Below the pieces are notes generated by a model, which was not told where the DNA came from, did not search any database, and was given only the letters and a program-made list of their open reading frames with translations. A stretch of 49,909 bases of DNA from Acidobacteria bacterium 13_1_20CM_3_53_8. Its GTDB lineage: Bacteria; Acidobacteriota; Blastocatellia; Pyrinomonadales; Pyrinomonadaceae. The DNA lies in contig MNJR01000074.1 of NCBI GenBank assembly GCA_001920415.1, positions 1 through 49,909 on the forward strand. Reading direction: 5' to 3'. This document shows, in pieces, positions 7,489 through 15,910 of this stretch. The translations under genes and the position numbers were made by a program. Position 1 is the stretch's first letter. Every line of letters starts with the position of its first letter.

Positions 7489-7830
7489 AAATTTATCATT
7501 CGCGCTGATGGGAAAGGCTGTGCGGCCTCTGAGGAAGAATTCTTATCATTAATGGAAGAGATCGACCGTGAAATGGCAGCCGAGGGTATTAAAATAACGG
7601 CACGTCCGCATGTAGCAGGATTGAAAATCACCAAACGATATAACGTTGTCCTTAATGCTTGTCCGCCACGCCGATCTCCTAAACCTGGCTGTTTTGATCC
7701 TTTAGAAATCAGTATTCGCATTCATGATTGGATTGAGAAGAGACATGGACAAAGAATAAATATGCCTTTTCATATTGGCCGAGTTGTCATTCCTCTACGT
7801 GGGGACTTATACATTAGACCTGTTGCGTGA
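7489..7830 (+). CDS. Hypothetical protein, plus-strand orphan, probably 5'-truncated
   Basis: The frame is open from just after a TGA at 7486-7488 to TGA at 7828-7830. The first ATG is at 7552 (92 residues) without a well-placed ribosome site, while protein-like sequence already begins upstream of it (RADGKGCAASEEEFLSL leading into MEEIDREMAAEGI). The C-terminal half, with IRIHDWIEKRHGQRIN and VVIPLRGDLYIR, looks like a genuine folded domain. I do not recognise the family. It is the only convincing plus-strand gene in the window and lies beside transposase and tRNA remnants, so I suspect a gene that lost its start during rearrangement. Confidence 0.5.
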   Translation, partial: KFIIRADGKGCAASEEEFLSLMEEIDREMAAEGIKITARPHVAGLKITKRYNVVLNACPPRRSPKPGCFDPLEISIRIHDWIEKRHGQRINMPFHIGRVVIPLRGDLYIRPVA

Positions 7831-7876
7831 TAAGGCAGGCTAACGAAAGACAAAGCCGCCGTTCACATTGTTCGAG

Positions 7877-8125
7877 TTAAAGTTGCAATCCTGTTCTTTG
7901 AAAGATTCTGTCATAGGCTCGTAAGTTGACTAACCCCACCACGATGTTCATCGTCTGATCGTAGCCCTCATCTCGGTTGCGATAGATGTCGGCAGCAATC
8001 TGATACTTCTTGCGGCGTGAGAACGTGTGCTCGATCTCAATGCGTGTGCTGCTGCGCAAGCGATTCAGCTTTTTCTGCTCGCGCGTCAAGGGATGGTTAC
8101 GGCGCGCTTTTTCATTGAGCCTCAC
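7877..8125 (-). pseudogene. IS5-type transposase remnant (C-terminal part)
   Basis: The frame encodes NEKARRNHPLTREQKKLN, STRIEIEHTFSRRKKYQI and YRNRDEGYDQTMNIVVGLVN, the C-terminal block of IS5-family DDE transposases, including the catalytic Glu in RIEIEHTF. The N-terminal two thirds, with both catalytic Asp residues, is missing. Upstream of about 8125 the frame runs into unrelated sequence and a tRNA fragment. I saw no terminal inverted repeats. It is an inactive remnant marking past mobile-element activity. Confidence 0.75.
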
Positions 8126-8202
8126 GGTCACGAGAAAAGCAGAAGGGTAGCTGAAAGGTGGAGGGAGAAGTATCCCCCTAAGGTATTGATTTGAAAAAGA
8201 AG

Positions 8203-8261
8203 TGGCGGAGAGGGTGGGATTCGCTCCCCACGGTGGCCTTTCGACCACTCCGGTTTTCGAG
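8203..8261 (-). pseudogene. 3' fragment of tRNA-Ser (CGA), possible attachment-site scar
   Basis: On the minus strand the sequence from CTCGAAAACCG (anticodon loop, CGA) continues through GTGGTC-GAAA-GGCCAC (a long class II variable arm), GTGGG...CCCAC (T-arm stem), CCTCTCC, G and CCA. The 5' acceptor strand and D-arm are absent. The T-loop reads GAGCGAAT instead of TTCGAAT, so this copy is decayed and not functional. A fragment running from the anticodon loop to the CCA end is what tyrosine-recombinase integration into a tRNA gene leaves behind. Confidence 0.6.
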
Positions 8262-8663
8262 TCCCCTTTACTCCCTCAGCCCAAACGAGAAGACATAAGA
8301 ATTGCTAGGAATTCAAACAACCCGCAGCCGTCAAAGCAGAGCTTATCCTAGCAGCTACCGTCACATCATCGCGCCAACTTCGCGCCAAGTAGGATGTAAC
8401 CCCACTCTTGAACCTGATAGTTGCGCGGGGAGGGTCGAACTTCCGAATCTGGAGTATGAATCCTGGCCCGATCGCTGCATAAAAACTGATCTGAAGAATG
8501 AAACGTATATTCAAAAAGCCGATACCTTTTATTTTCGCTTGATTCTAGCCAGTATTATTGTCAGATGTTGATAACTTCTCAAATAACTAGCATTACTTAG
8601 CATTACACCAGCGCACGCCTCCTATTGAGCGCAATCACGTTAGCGTGTCAAGCAGGTTCACTG
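8262..8663. other. Gene-free stretch between tRNA scar and CcdA-TlpA gene
   Basis: Short ORFs are present on both strands, but none looks protein-like or has a ribosome site. A 9-bp direct repeat TAGCATTAC occurs at 8588-8596 and 8598-8606. I see nothing else. Confidence 0.5.
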
Positions 8664-9905
8664 CTATTTCCGTGCAGTAGTGGGTGCGTCGTCGAGCAGC
8701 GGCCTGATGATCGCCTCAAACGTGGCGCGCTCGTTCCCGCCGAATATCTTTTTGCGCATACGACCCTGTCGGTCAATGATGATGGTCACAGGCAGTCCCG
8801 GGCCGTTGCCGAATTTCGCACTCATTTCGTCGTTGCCGAGCAGGATTGTGTAGTCTTGTTTGATCTCTTTCTGAAACTCCCTGAAGGCTTCGGGCGTGTC
8901 CTGCGAAAGAACGCCGACAACTTGTAAGCCCTGTCCTTCAAGCTCTCGCTGTATCTGGTTGAACGCGGGAATCTCTGCGCGGCAAGGAGCGCACCAGGTG
9001 GCCCAGAAATTCAGCACGACGACGCGCCCGCGCAGGTCGCTCAGGTGAAACGGTTGGCCGTCAACAGTCTGTAACTCGACTTCTGGCGCAGACTCAAACG
9101 CGCTCACTGGAGTCGCAGGTGCGCTGCCGCTCACGGTCGTCTCCACCGGCTTGAAACGTAGCCACGAAATCAGTTGAGCTTCCATGTTCGGCATGGAAGA
9201 CGCAAGCTGCGAAAGCCGCGTGACCTGACCGCTTGCTACCAATAAGCCGACCAAGATGAGCAACATGCCGGAGAAGACCTCAACCTTGTGCAGGTGGCGG
9301 CGAAATTTCGCGTAGAAGCCCAAGAATGGATTGATGCCAAGGCCCGTCAGGAGGAAGGGCAGGGCTAACCCAGCCGCATAAAAGATGGAGAGCATGAGTC
9401 CCGTGCGCCAGCCGCCGCTAGTGGCCGCAAGACCGATGATGCCGCCAAGGATTGGTCCGATGCACGGCGTCCATCCGGCAGCGAAAGCCATTCCTAGAGC
9501 GAAGGAGCCGAGGATACCACGCGGCCTCTCTTGCGAGAAATGGCGCGTGTCCCTGTAGAGCACGCTGATCTTCAAGAGGCCAATCAACTGTAGGCCGAAA
9601 GCGACAATCACCATCCCGCCCGTGATGCGCACCCAAGAGTTACTGGTAACAGAAGCGCCGACCCATCCGGCGGCTGCGCCGAGGCTGACGAAGATCATAG
9701 ATAACCCGGCGTTAAAAGCCAGAGAGTTGATGATGACGGCGCGACGCGCTGCGGAAGCACCGGTGTTCTGCCCTTTCAGGCGGTCAATACTGACACCCGA
9801 AATCAACGAGATGTAGCCGGGCACGAGCGGCAGCACACACGGCGAGAGAAACGAGGCGAGTCCCGCCAGAAAAGCGATGGTGATCGTGATGTTCGAGTCT
9901 TCCAT
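8664..9905 (-). CDS. CcdA-type thiol transporter fused to a TlpA thioredoxin domain
   Basis: 413 residues. The N-terminal about 240 residues form a six-helix CcdA/DsbD-like membrane domain with FLSPCVLPLVPGY and WTPCIGPILGG, the paired cysteines that carry reducing equivalents across the membrane. The C-terminal about 140 residues are a TlpA-like thioredoxin with NFWATWCAPCRAEIPAF (WCxxC) and LPVTIIIDRQGR, predicted outside the cytoplasm. Known for the family: electron delivery for cytochrome c maturation or for reduction of exported disulfides. The fusion places donor and acceptor in one chain. A separate TlpA lipoprotein occurs at 36256-36762. There is no dedicated partner gene next to it. 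Confidence 0.92.
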   Translation of the reverse strand: MEDSNITITIAFLAGLASFLSPCVLPLVPGYISLISGVSIDRLKGQNTGASAARRAVIINSLAFNAGLSMIFVSLGAAAGWVGASVTSNSWVRITGGMVIVAFGLQLIGLLKISVLYRDTRHFSQERPRGILGSFALGMAFAAGWTPCIGPILGGIIGLAATSGGWRTGLMLSIFYAAGLALPFLLTGLGINPFLGFYAKFRRHLHKVEVFSGMLLILVGLLVASGQVTRLSQLASSMPNMEAQLISWLRFKPVETTVSGSAPATPVSAFESAPEVELQTVDGQPFHLSDLRGRVVVLNFWATWCAPCRAEIPAFNQIQRELEGQGLQVVGVLSQDTPEAFREFQKEIKQDYTILLGNDEMSAKFGNGPGLPVTIIIDRQGRMRKKIFGGNERATFEAIIRPLLDDAPTTARK

Positions 9906-10002
9906 AAGCTTTAAGTGATTGCGACGCCTAGCGGGTATCGGGCTGTATTGGCTGTCCGAGACGACCCGAAAGAGCGTGTCTTCAGCAGGTATAAAGTCTA
10001 TC

Positions 10003-10275
10003 TTAGAAGCCCGGGTCGTAATCGCTAGCTATCATGTGGCTAATGGACACATCTGCGTCGGGCTGCGCCGGTAAGACTAGGTGAACCCGCTGGGGTCCGT
10101 TCTCGACGACGACGTAATTTACTTTCCCAGAAACTGGAAGCCCTGCCCCGGCCAGCACCGCGTGAGGATCATGTATGAGTTTCTGCTTGAACTCATCGTC
10201 GGTCCAAGCACGCACGACAATCTCTCGCCAAACAGTTTCGAGGTCTGGCATCATTGAGGCTTGAGGGTCTGGCAT
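10003..10275 (-). CDS. NHLP leader (nitrile-hydratase-like) family peptide, putative RiPP precursor
   Basis: 90 residues with WREIVVRAWTDDEFKQKLI, DPHAVLAGAGLPV, VVVENGPQRVHLVLP: the pattern of NHLP-type leaders, derived from the nitrile hydratase alpha subunit. Most such precursors end in a GG cleavage motif and a Cys/Ser/Thr-rich core. Here there is no GG and no Cys; the 18-residue tail after LPAQP is acidic and ends DYDPGF. A strong AAGGAG site, spaced 7 bases from the ATG, lies inside the end of the upstream diiron-enzyme gene, and the two genes overlap by 25 bases, so they are co-translated. It could be an unusual RiPP precursor, or an NHLP domain used as a carrier or dock. Confidence 0.75.
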   Translation of the reverse strand: MPDPQASMMPDLETVWREIVVRAWTDDEFKQKLIHDPHAVLAGAGLPVSGKVNYVVVENGPQRVHLVLPAQPDADVSISHMIASDYDPGF

Positions 10276-11114
10276 GACTCAACTCCTTTCTTGGAAACGA
10301 CAAGCATCCGCGTTAATAACTTGTGTTCTATTTCTTCCTCTGAGAGATAACCGTCGGTCGGCGGCGAGCAACAAATCCGTGTGGTTTCATAACAAGCAAG
10401 TGCCACACGCTCACGCTCACTTGCCGTTAATGAAGCGATGATTTCGATAGCATCTCCCAGATGTCTAGCATCACTGCCCATTGCGCTGTGAACGCGAAGG
10501 CAGCGCGTGGCTCGCACGCCCGGCGGCAGCACCGCTTTCACCTGCTCGATGTAATCCTTGCTGACGGCGACGGCCAATCGTTCCAGCGCGTAGCTGTAAC
10601 CAATGCACCCGGCTGGGTCCGGGGCATGGACGCAACTGCTGAAATACTCTACGAGGCGCGCTGCCGTCGAAGGAATGAGATGCTCGACGAGCAACTCGGC
10701 TTGATAGCCCAAAGCCTGCAAATCTCTTAAGGCCAACTCATCGTGCCGTTTTTCGTCTTGAGCTTTGCGCGCCGCGTACTGGGCCAGTCGCGTGCGACCA
10801 GCCGCAGCAAATCGTTCAGCAGCCTCAATCATCAAGCGCGGCGTGACATGCGTTGTATGATAATAGCCCGCCAATCGCCACGCCCACCGATAAAGTGTTA
10901 AAGGCGGCGTGCGCTCCACTTTTGTGATGGACCGCTGAGCAGCGCAGATGACTCCATCCAGTAGATGGCCCGTCGTCGCAAAGCTGCCTTCACCACGCAT
11001 CGGCTGTGTGAAAGGGTCTGACGGATCAAAAGTCTTGACCTGATGGAGCCAGACGCGCTCAGCGGTCGCCGCCACGACTACCTCCGGCGTCACCCGTACC
11101 CATTCTAGACTCAT
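10251..11114 (-). CDS. Haem-oxygenase-like diiron oxidase/oxygenase (TenA/PqqC-like fold)
   Basis: 287 residues, mostly helical. The metal-binding pattern of haem-oxygenase-like diiron enzymes is visible: ARKAQDEKRHDELAL (ExxH), Glu in YSYALERLAV, and RVHSAMGSDARHLGDA (His plus Asp). Such enzymes (iron-containing redox proteins) oxidise amino acids, fatty acids or peptides. The ATG at 11114 has a GAGG site; the TTG nine bases upstream is less likely. It overlaps the NHLP-type peptide gene by 25 bases, which makes that peptide or something bound to it a candidate substrate. It lies 95 bases after the FAD-Rieske gene, whose product could feed it electrons (inference). Confidence 0.72.
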   Translation of the reverse strand: MSLEWVRVTPEVVVAATAERVWLHQVKTFDPSDPFTQPMRGEGSFATTGHLLDGVICAAQRSITKVERTPPLTLYRWAWRLAGYYHTTHVTPRLMIEAAERFAAAGRTRLAQYAARKAQDEKRHDELALRDLQALGYQAELLVEHLIPSTAARLVEYFSSCVHAPDPAGCIGYSYALERLAVAVSKDYIEQVKAVLPPGVRATRCLRVHSAMGSDARHLGDAIEIIASLTASERERVALACYETTRICCSPPTDGYLSEEEIEHKLLTRMLVVSKKGVESCQTLKPQ

Positions 11115-11209
11115 GCCGCTCAACCTCTTCTAGTTTTGCTTCTATTGATGGCTCAGACCTTCTTTTGATAGAGGCAGGCGAAATCCGCTCCGACTCGCAC
11201 TCCTGTTTA

Positions 11210-12772
11210 CTATCTATCTGTTCTTTCAAGGTCCCTGATTGACGGCCCGTTAATGACCTGCCCGAGTTTGTTATAGCGCGAGCCATGACAAGGGCAGTCC
11301 CAACTTTTTTCCGTGGAATTCCAAGAGACGACGCAGCCCAGATGCGGACAGATTGCCTGACGCTCGTGCAGCACGCCGTGCTCATCGCGGTAGGCTGCAA
11401 TCTTCGTCAGGCCGCGCCGAACGATACAGCCTTCGTCAGCTTCTATCTCGGCGGCGGAGCGGACTTCGCCGCCCGTTAACCAGTCCGTGTAATGAGACAG
11501 CACGGTGGCATTATCTCGAATGTAATCGAGCGTGGCATTAGCAACCAGACGAGAGGGATCGTAGAGGCCCGCCCAGTCATTCTGTCGCCCTAGAATCAAA
11601 TCCGTCAGCAGTATTCCGGCAATCGTTCCATGCGTCATCCCGTGGCCCGAATCGCCTGTGGCAATGAAGATGTTTCGCGCGTCCTGCGGGTGTCGCCCTA
11701 TGAAGCCGAGGCTATCCGAAGGCTCCAGAATGTGGCCTGACCACTGGAACTCTATCTTTCCTATCATCGGAAAACGTCGCCGCGTCCAGCGATAGAGTTC
11801 TGCAAACCGCTCGTCGCCATCATCCTCTTCTCCAGCCTTGTGATCCTCGCCGCCGACAATCAGCACGTCATAGCCTCCATTCCCCTTGCCGCCATTGTTT
11901 CCATTCTGACCAAGGCCCACGCTCTGTATGCGAGCGTAGTGATAAGGATCGGGCGTATCCCAGTAGAGCGCCTTGGTGACTGAGCCGCGCGGCACCTGCG
12001 CGCCGATGACATAGGTGCGGTAGGCGTGCTGCTTGGAAGAGATACTGAGCAGGTCATTGACGGGACTATTAGTCGCGAGGACTATCGCGTTGGCGGTAAC
12101 GGTCGGGCCGCGATTGGTCTTGACGCAAGCGGGTGTGCCGCCCTGAATCTCGTCCGCGTGCGTACTCGTGAAGATACGTCCGCCATCGCGTTCGATAGCG
12201 CGGGCTAATCCCTTGAGATACTTCAGAGGATCAAACTGGCCCTGTCGCGGAAAACGCAAAGCAGGCCCCGTGTCAAAGTCTGCGATGGGCGCACAATCCA
12301 CCCATTCCACGTCTGTGAGGCCCGCGCGCTGCACCGCCTCCAGCTCACGAGCGAGCACTTCTCTCGAACAGCCGGGCGGGACGAAGAGATAGCCATCCAA
12401 CCGCTCGAAGTCGCACTCGATCTGCTCTTCGGCAATGATGGCCTCGATGCGGTCAATGGCAGCCGTGTGGCTCTCGGCTGCGAGTTGCGCGCCCCTTTCA
12501 CTAAAGAGCCGTTCAAGCTCGAAGTAGCGGTCGTCGAGCGCGTTGGAGAGATGCGCCGTGGTGCGCCCGCTCTCGCCTCCACCGATGGCCCCGTCATCCA
12601 GCACAACCACGGCCTTGCCCGCGCGCGCGAGCAGGTACGCAGTTGTCATCCCGGCTATGCCTGCGCCTACGACGCACACGTCCGCGCCTGTATTCTCTGC
12701 GAGAGGAGATAGCTGCGGCATCTCGTCCATCTTCATCCAGATTGAAGTCGTCTCCCCGGAATCGCTCTTCAT
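11210..12772 (-). CDS. FAD-dependent oxidoreductase with C-terminal Rieske [2Fe-2S] domain
   Basis: 520 residues. The N-terminus has DVCVVGAGIAGMTTAYLLARAG (dinucleotide fold) and GGGESGRTTAHLSNA, typical of DadA-like FAD oxidoreductases, and FIATGDSGHGMTHG near the end of that domain. The last about 70 residues are a Rieske domain with CPHLGC and CPCHGS (CxH...CxxH). This two-domain protein is widespread in soil bacteria and is thought to pass electrons between flavin and a 2Fe-2S centre; its substrate is unknown. It has a normal start with a GGTGGTGAG site. With the downstream diiron enzyme gene it may form an oxidation unit. Confidence 0.9.
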   Translation of the reverse strand: MKSDSGETTSIWMKMDEMPQLSPLAENTGADVCVVGAGIAGMTTAYLLARAGKAVVVLDDGAIGGGESGRTTAHLSNALDDRYFELERLFSERGAQLAAESHTAAIDRIEAIIAEEQIECDFERLDGYLFVPPGCSREVLARELEAVQRAGLTDVEWVDCAPIADFDTGPALRFPRQGQFDPLKYLKGLARAIERDGGRIFTSTHADEIQGGTPACVKTNRGPTVTANAIVLATNSPVNDLLSISSKQHAYRTYVIGAQVPRGSVTKALYWDTPDPYHYARIQSVGLGQNGNNGGKGNGGYDVLIVGGEDHKAGEEDDGDERFAELYRWTRRRFPMIGKIEFQWSGHILEPSDSLGFIGRHPQDARNIFIATGDSGHGMTHGTIAGILLTDLILGRQNDWAGLYDPSRLVANATLDYIRDNATVLSHYTDWLTGGEVRSAAEIEADEGCIVRRGLTKIAAYRDEHGVLHERQAICPHLGCVVSWNSTEKSWDCPCHGSRYNKLGQVINGPSIRDLERTDR

Positions 12773-12886
12773 TTCTCACCACCATTCTCATGCTTGCCCG
12801 AAGGAACTGCGCCCCAATCCAGTCAAGCAATAATCAACAATACCTTTCAAAGCTGACGCGCCGGGAGCAAATCTCGGAGCAGCGCT

Positions 12887-13489
12887 TTACGCACTGAGGC
12901 TTGCGAGCGCGTGCGCCGCCGCGCTCAGCGAGCCGGGATGCTGAAAAAGAGACTGCTCTGCCCGTTCAATTACTTCTACGGCCCACGGCGTACGTTCATC
13001 TCTTAGGAGTGGACACCTGCAACCGTATTCCGAGATGAAAGTGTCAGCAGTAGGAGTGAACCCCAGTCGCTGACATAGAAACGAGGTTGCGGCCCGCTTG
13101 ACATCGAATAGCAGCCATGTGTAATCGAACCTGTGCGGGATGATGACGCGCCTGTGCGCCTCTAACATCATCATGAGCGGAACATTCATGCCGCGATAAG
13201 GCTTCAGCACAGCCAGATGCATATATCGTGCGACGCGCGCGTGAGGCTCGAATTTCAGACCGCAACTCGCATGAAGCTCGTGGTCGCCACTCGTATCAAT
13301 CACGCTCAGTGTGCCGATAGGCTCTCTGTCAGGCTCGGCCCGCGCGAGCAGATGTGCGATGGCGTTCCTATCCTGCACATCGGGGGGCGCGAGCTTAATG
13401 CCCATCTCGCGCTCGAAAATATCTCGTCTTATCCGCCGCATAGCGGATTCGTCTTCTTCACTCACAACCGTCTCAATAATAATCTTCAT
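12887..13489 (-). CDS. FeeM/GNAT-like acyl- or acetyltransferase
   Basis: 200 residues. ETVVSEEDESAMRRIRRDIFEREMGI, then EPIGTLSVIDTS, RVARYMHLAVLKPYRGMNVPLMMMLEAH and TSFLCQRLGFTP follow the order of GNAT folds, especially the N-acyl amino acid synthase FeeM/autoinducer-synthase type. The start is set at ATG 13489 because GGAGGTGG lies at ideal distance before it; an in-frame start 33 bases upstream would overlap the antiporter gene. Substrate unknown. No exported peptide gene is attached. Confidence 0.68.
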   Translation of the reverse strand: MKIIIETVVSEEDESAMRRIRRDIFEREMGIKLAPPDVQDRNAIAHLLARAEPDREPIGTLSVIDTSGDHELHASCGLKFEPHARVARYMHLAVLKPYRGMNVPLMMMLEAHRRVIIPHRFDYTWLLFDVKRAATSFLCQRLGFTPTADTFISEYGCRCPLLRDERTPWAVEVIERAEQSLFQHPGSLSAAAHALASLSA

Positions 13490-13518
13490 GATAACCACCT
13501 CCATCACCCCTCTAAACT

Positions 13519-14937
13519 TCACGCAGCGACGCCCGCTTCGGCGGTGAGCAGGGTTCTGCTACGGCTCCGCAACTTGACCAGCGAGAGGAGCGGCCCTGTC
13601 ATAAATGTCGTGCTCAGCGCCATGAGAACCATCATGGCGAAGATTCGCGGCGAGAGAATCCCCAGATCATATCCGAGGTTAAGTACGATTAGCTCAACCA
13701 GACCACGTGTATTCATCAGCACGCCGACAGAAAATGATTCCTGCCAGCTCATGCCCGTCCAGCGCGCGGCAAGCATCCCCCCGCCCAGTTTGCCCACTAT
13801 CGCAATCGCTATGATCCCCACGCACACTAACCAACTGTGCCAGTTATCAAGCAATCCAAGCTGTGTGCGCAAGCCCGTAAAGGCAAAGAAAAGCGGCAGC
13901 AGAAAAACCGAGATGAAGGCTTCGAGCCTCTTACGCATGAAGGCACGCAAGTTAGTCTTTGAAGGCATGACTACGCCTGCCAGAAAAGCTCCGAAGAGCG
14001 CGTGAATGCCTATCATCTCTGTGAGAAGGGCGGAAGCGAACATCAATGAAAGCCCCAGAGCCATCAGCCCTTTGTTCTCCGCCCCACCACGAATCTTCTC
14101 TTCAATCAGCCCCTCGACCCGTGGCTTGAGCAGAAAAAGCATCACCCCAATGAAGAGCAGAGTTAAAAAGATTGTCATCAGCGAGCCGCTCAAGCCGTCC
14201 GCTCTCACAATGGCGACTACAATCGCCAGGATGCACCACGCAGTCACGTCATCTACAGCCGCGCAGGCGACGGCGATGCTCCCGAAAGGAGTTTTGTACA
14301 GTCCGCGTTCTTCTACGATGCGGGCAAGCACGGGAAAAGCCGTGATGCTCATAGCAACGCCCATAAAGAGGGCGAAGGCGCTGAAGGAGGTGTGACCGGC
14401 AGCCAGAGAAGGATGGATGAAGAGCGCGAACGCCATGCCGAGGAAGAACGGGACAATGATGCTCGCATGGCTGACCAGCACTGCGGCGTGAGCTTTCTGG
14501 CGCAGGTGCTGCACATTCAGGTCAAGCCCTACGACGAACATAAAAAGGATAACCCCGACCTGACTGAGCAGCTTTAAGAAGTCGAGCGATGATGCCGGAA
14601 ACAGGAATGCCTGTGCGCCGGGGAAGAACATGCCGAGCAAGGAGGGGCCGAGGATAATGCCCGCAACCATCTCCCCGATGACGGTCGGCTGTCCTATCTT
14701 GAGGAAGAAAGCGCCGACTATTCTCGTGGCAATGAGGATAACAATCACCTGCAAGAGCAGAATACCCAGTGGGTGTCGTAGATTTTCGTAGAGCATATTA
14801 GCCGAACTGCCCGTTGCGGCTTCCGATTTCGACGGCTGCGGACCTGATGCTACCCTGTCGGATTCGATTCTCTTTTCCGAAACGGCCGCCCCGAACACCG
14901 CCAGCACGACTATGTAGAATAGAAGATTCCTGCGCAT
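13519..14937 (-). CDS. Kef-type cation:proton antiporter (CPA2 family)
   Basis: 472 residues. After an N-terminal hydrophobic segment (signal or first helix) come about 12 membrane helices with QPTVIGEMVAGIILGPSLLG, FMFVVGLDLN, FPVLARIVEERGL, ACAAVDDVTAWCILAIVVAI (the paired Asp of the ion site) and NTRGLVELIVLN, the standard signature of CPA2/KefB-type Na+(K+)/H+ exchangers. There is no C-terminal RCK/TrkA regulatory domain. It is separated by about 150 bases from the DinB-like gene upstream, with a palindrome between them. Confidence 0.93.
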   Translation of the reverse strand: MRRNLLFYIVVLAVFGAAVSEKRIESDRVASGPQPSKSEAATGSSANMLYENLRHPLGILLLQVIVILIATRIVGAFFLKIGQPTVIGEMVAGIILGPSLLGMFFPGAQAFLFPASSLDFLKLLSQVGVILFMFVVGLDLNVQHLRQKAHAAVLVSHASIIVPFFLGMAFALFIHPSLAAGHTSFSAFALFMGVAMSITAFPVLARIVEERGLYKTPFGSIAVACAAVDDVTAWCILAIVVAIVRADGLSGSLMTIFLTLLFIGVMLFLLKPRVEGLIEEKIRGGAENKGLMALGLSLMFASALLTEMIGIHALFGAFLAGVVMPSKTNLRAFMRKRLEAFISVFLLPLFFAFTGLRTQLGLLDNWHSWLVCVGIIAIAIVGKLGGGMLAARWTGMSWQESFSVGVLMNTRGLVELIVLNLGYDLGILSPRIFAMMVLMALSTTFMTGPLLSLVKLRSRSRTLLTAEAGVAA

Positions 14938-15065
14938 AAAAAGTAGACTTCCCCCGAGAGCTAGAGTTTTCCGAATCAGCGCTTGGCGAACATTTCACAG
15001 TCCGGCTGCGGCTGACTTATGTGCCGCGCCCTACGGCCCGATAATGTGGAAGCGAATCGCAAAAT

Positions 15066-15082
15066 CTTGATGTGACATCAAG
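15066..15082. promoter_or_regulatory. 17-bp palindrome, possible operator
   Basis: CTTGATGT, G, ACATCAAG is a perfect 8-bp dyad with a one-base centre. It lies between the DinB-like stop and the antiporter start on the minus strand. Dyads of this form are typical repressor sites; a short RNA hairpin is the alternative. Confidence 0.4.
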
Positions 15083-15091
15083 ACCTCCAGC

Positions 15092-15817
15092 TCAAGCCGC
15101 TACGGGAAAGCGTTGGCTTGTCAGAATGTCGTTAATTTGAGACTGGTGGCGCTGCTCGTGAAGCGCCAGAAAACGCAGCAGTCCCGGTATATTGTAGGTT
15201 CCCAATAGCGGATGCTCAATCCGCATCTCGTCGTAATTAAGATCGGCGCTCTTCTCTAACAGCGCCTCTGTTTCTCGCAGGGAAGAGATAAGCTCGTGGC
15301 GCAAATCGTTCGCGGGGCGGCCTCGACGCGGAGCGGTGGCATCGGAGCTCTGCGCCGGAACCAGCCTGTAGCGCGTCATGAAATCTCGCACGCTACCGGG
15401 AAGAAAGATGTTCAGCAAAGTGAATGGGAGTTCGGCAAACGGCAGGAGGCTTTTCGGAATATAGGCGACGGAAACATTCACATCCTTAAAACTGAGCCTT
15501 AACACCGGCTGCCTTCCCGCCTTCTTCATTTCAATCACTTCGGCCATATAACCGCGATTCAGTCTTTCGCCCAGAAGTATGTGATCCACTATTTCGCTGA
15601 TAGACCACTTATCCGTTCCGGGCGCGTAATCCATCTGCTCCTGTGAAAGCCCTTCGACAATCGTCAAAGTTCTATCGCGAGTTGCACGATAGGACCGGAG
15701 AGCTGACCGGCAAGCTTCAACATGCCCGTCACGCTCGACGCCCGCCCGGTTTCCGCCGCAGCAGGAATTGATGCGTCCTCTACTCGATGTGAAATCTGAA
15801 TTCATCTCTTGTTTCAC
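15092..15817 (-). CDS. DinB-like (YfiT-type) metal-dependent protein
   Basis: About 241 residues. From residue 40 onward it has the DinB four-helix layout with the three-His pattern: SISEIVDHILLGERL, then a C-terminal LHEQRHQSQINDIL. Many members act as thiol-dependent transferases (mycothiol or bacillithiol S-transferases); here the substrate is unknown. Between the two His regions it has RLSFKDVNVSVAYIP and FMTRYRLVPAQ. I take GTG at 15817 as start because of the GAGG site; ATG at 15805 is an alternative. The first 30 residues are low-complexity and may not be part of the domain. Confidence 0.72.
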   Translation of the reverse strand: MKQEMNSDFTSSRGRINSCCGGNRAGVERDGHVEACRSALRSYRATRDRTLTIVEGLSQEQMDYAPGTDKWSISEIVDHILLGERLNRGYMAEVIEMKKAGRQPVLRLSFKDVNVSVAYIPKSLLPFAELPFTLLNIFLPGSVRDFMTRYRLVPAQSSDATAPRRGRPANDLRHELISSLRETEALLEKSADLNYDEMRIEHPLLGTYNIPGLLRFLALHEQRHQSQINDILTSQRFPVAA

Positions 15818-15910
15818 GCTCGTCCTCAATCAAACACCGGCATGAAGCTCTCAAACGAAAGCGCCCTAGCGCTCGGCCAACGTCGTTTCATTCTCATAAT
15901 GCTCACTCTC

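Noticed and set aside
8400-8470. Sequence with GGTCGAAC and TTCGAC pieces that looks like a second tRNA
   Set aside because: No cloverleaf with matching acceptor or T-arm stems could be drawn.
11059-11400. 113-codon minus-strand frame between the diiron enzyme and FAD-Rieske genes
   Set aside because: It overlaps both genes in a different frame, and its composition (Ser/Arg-rich) is that of a shadow frame.
13217-14005. Long plus-strand frame of 262 codons opposite the antiporter and GNAT genes
   Set aside because: It is antisense to two well-supported genes, lacks a ribosome site and has no recognisable motif.
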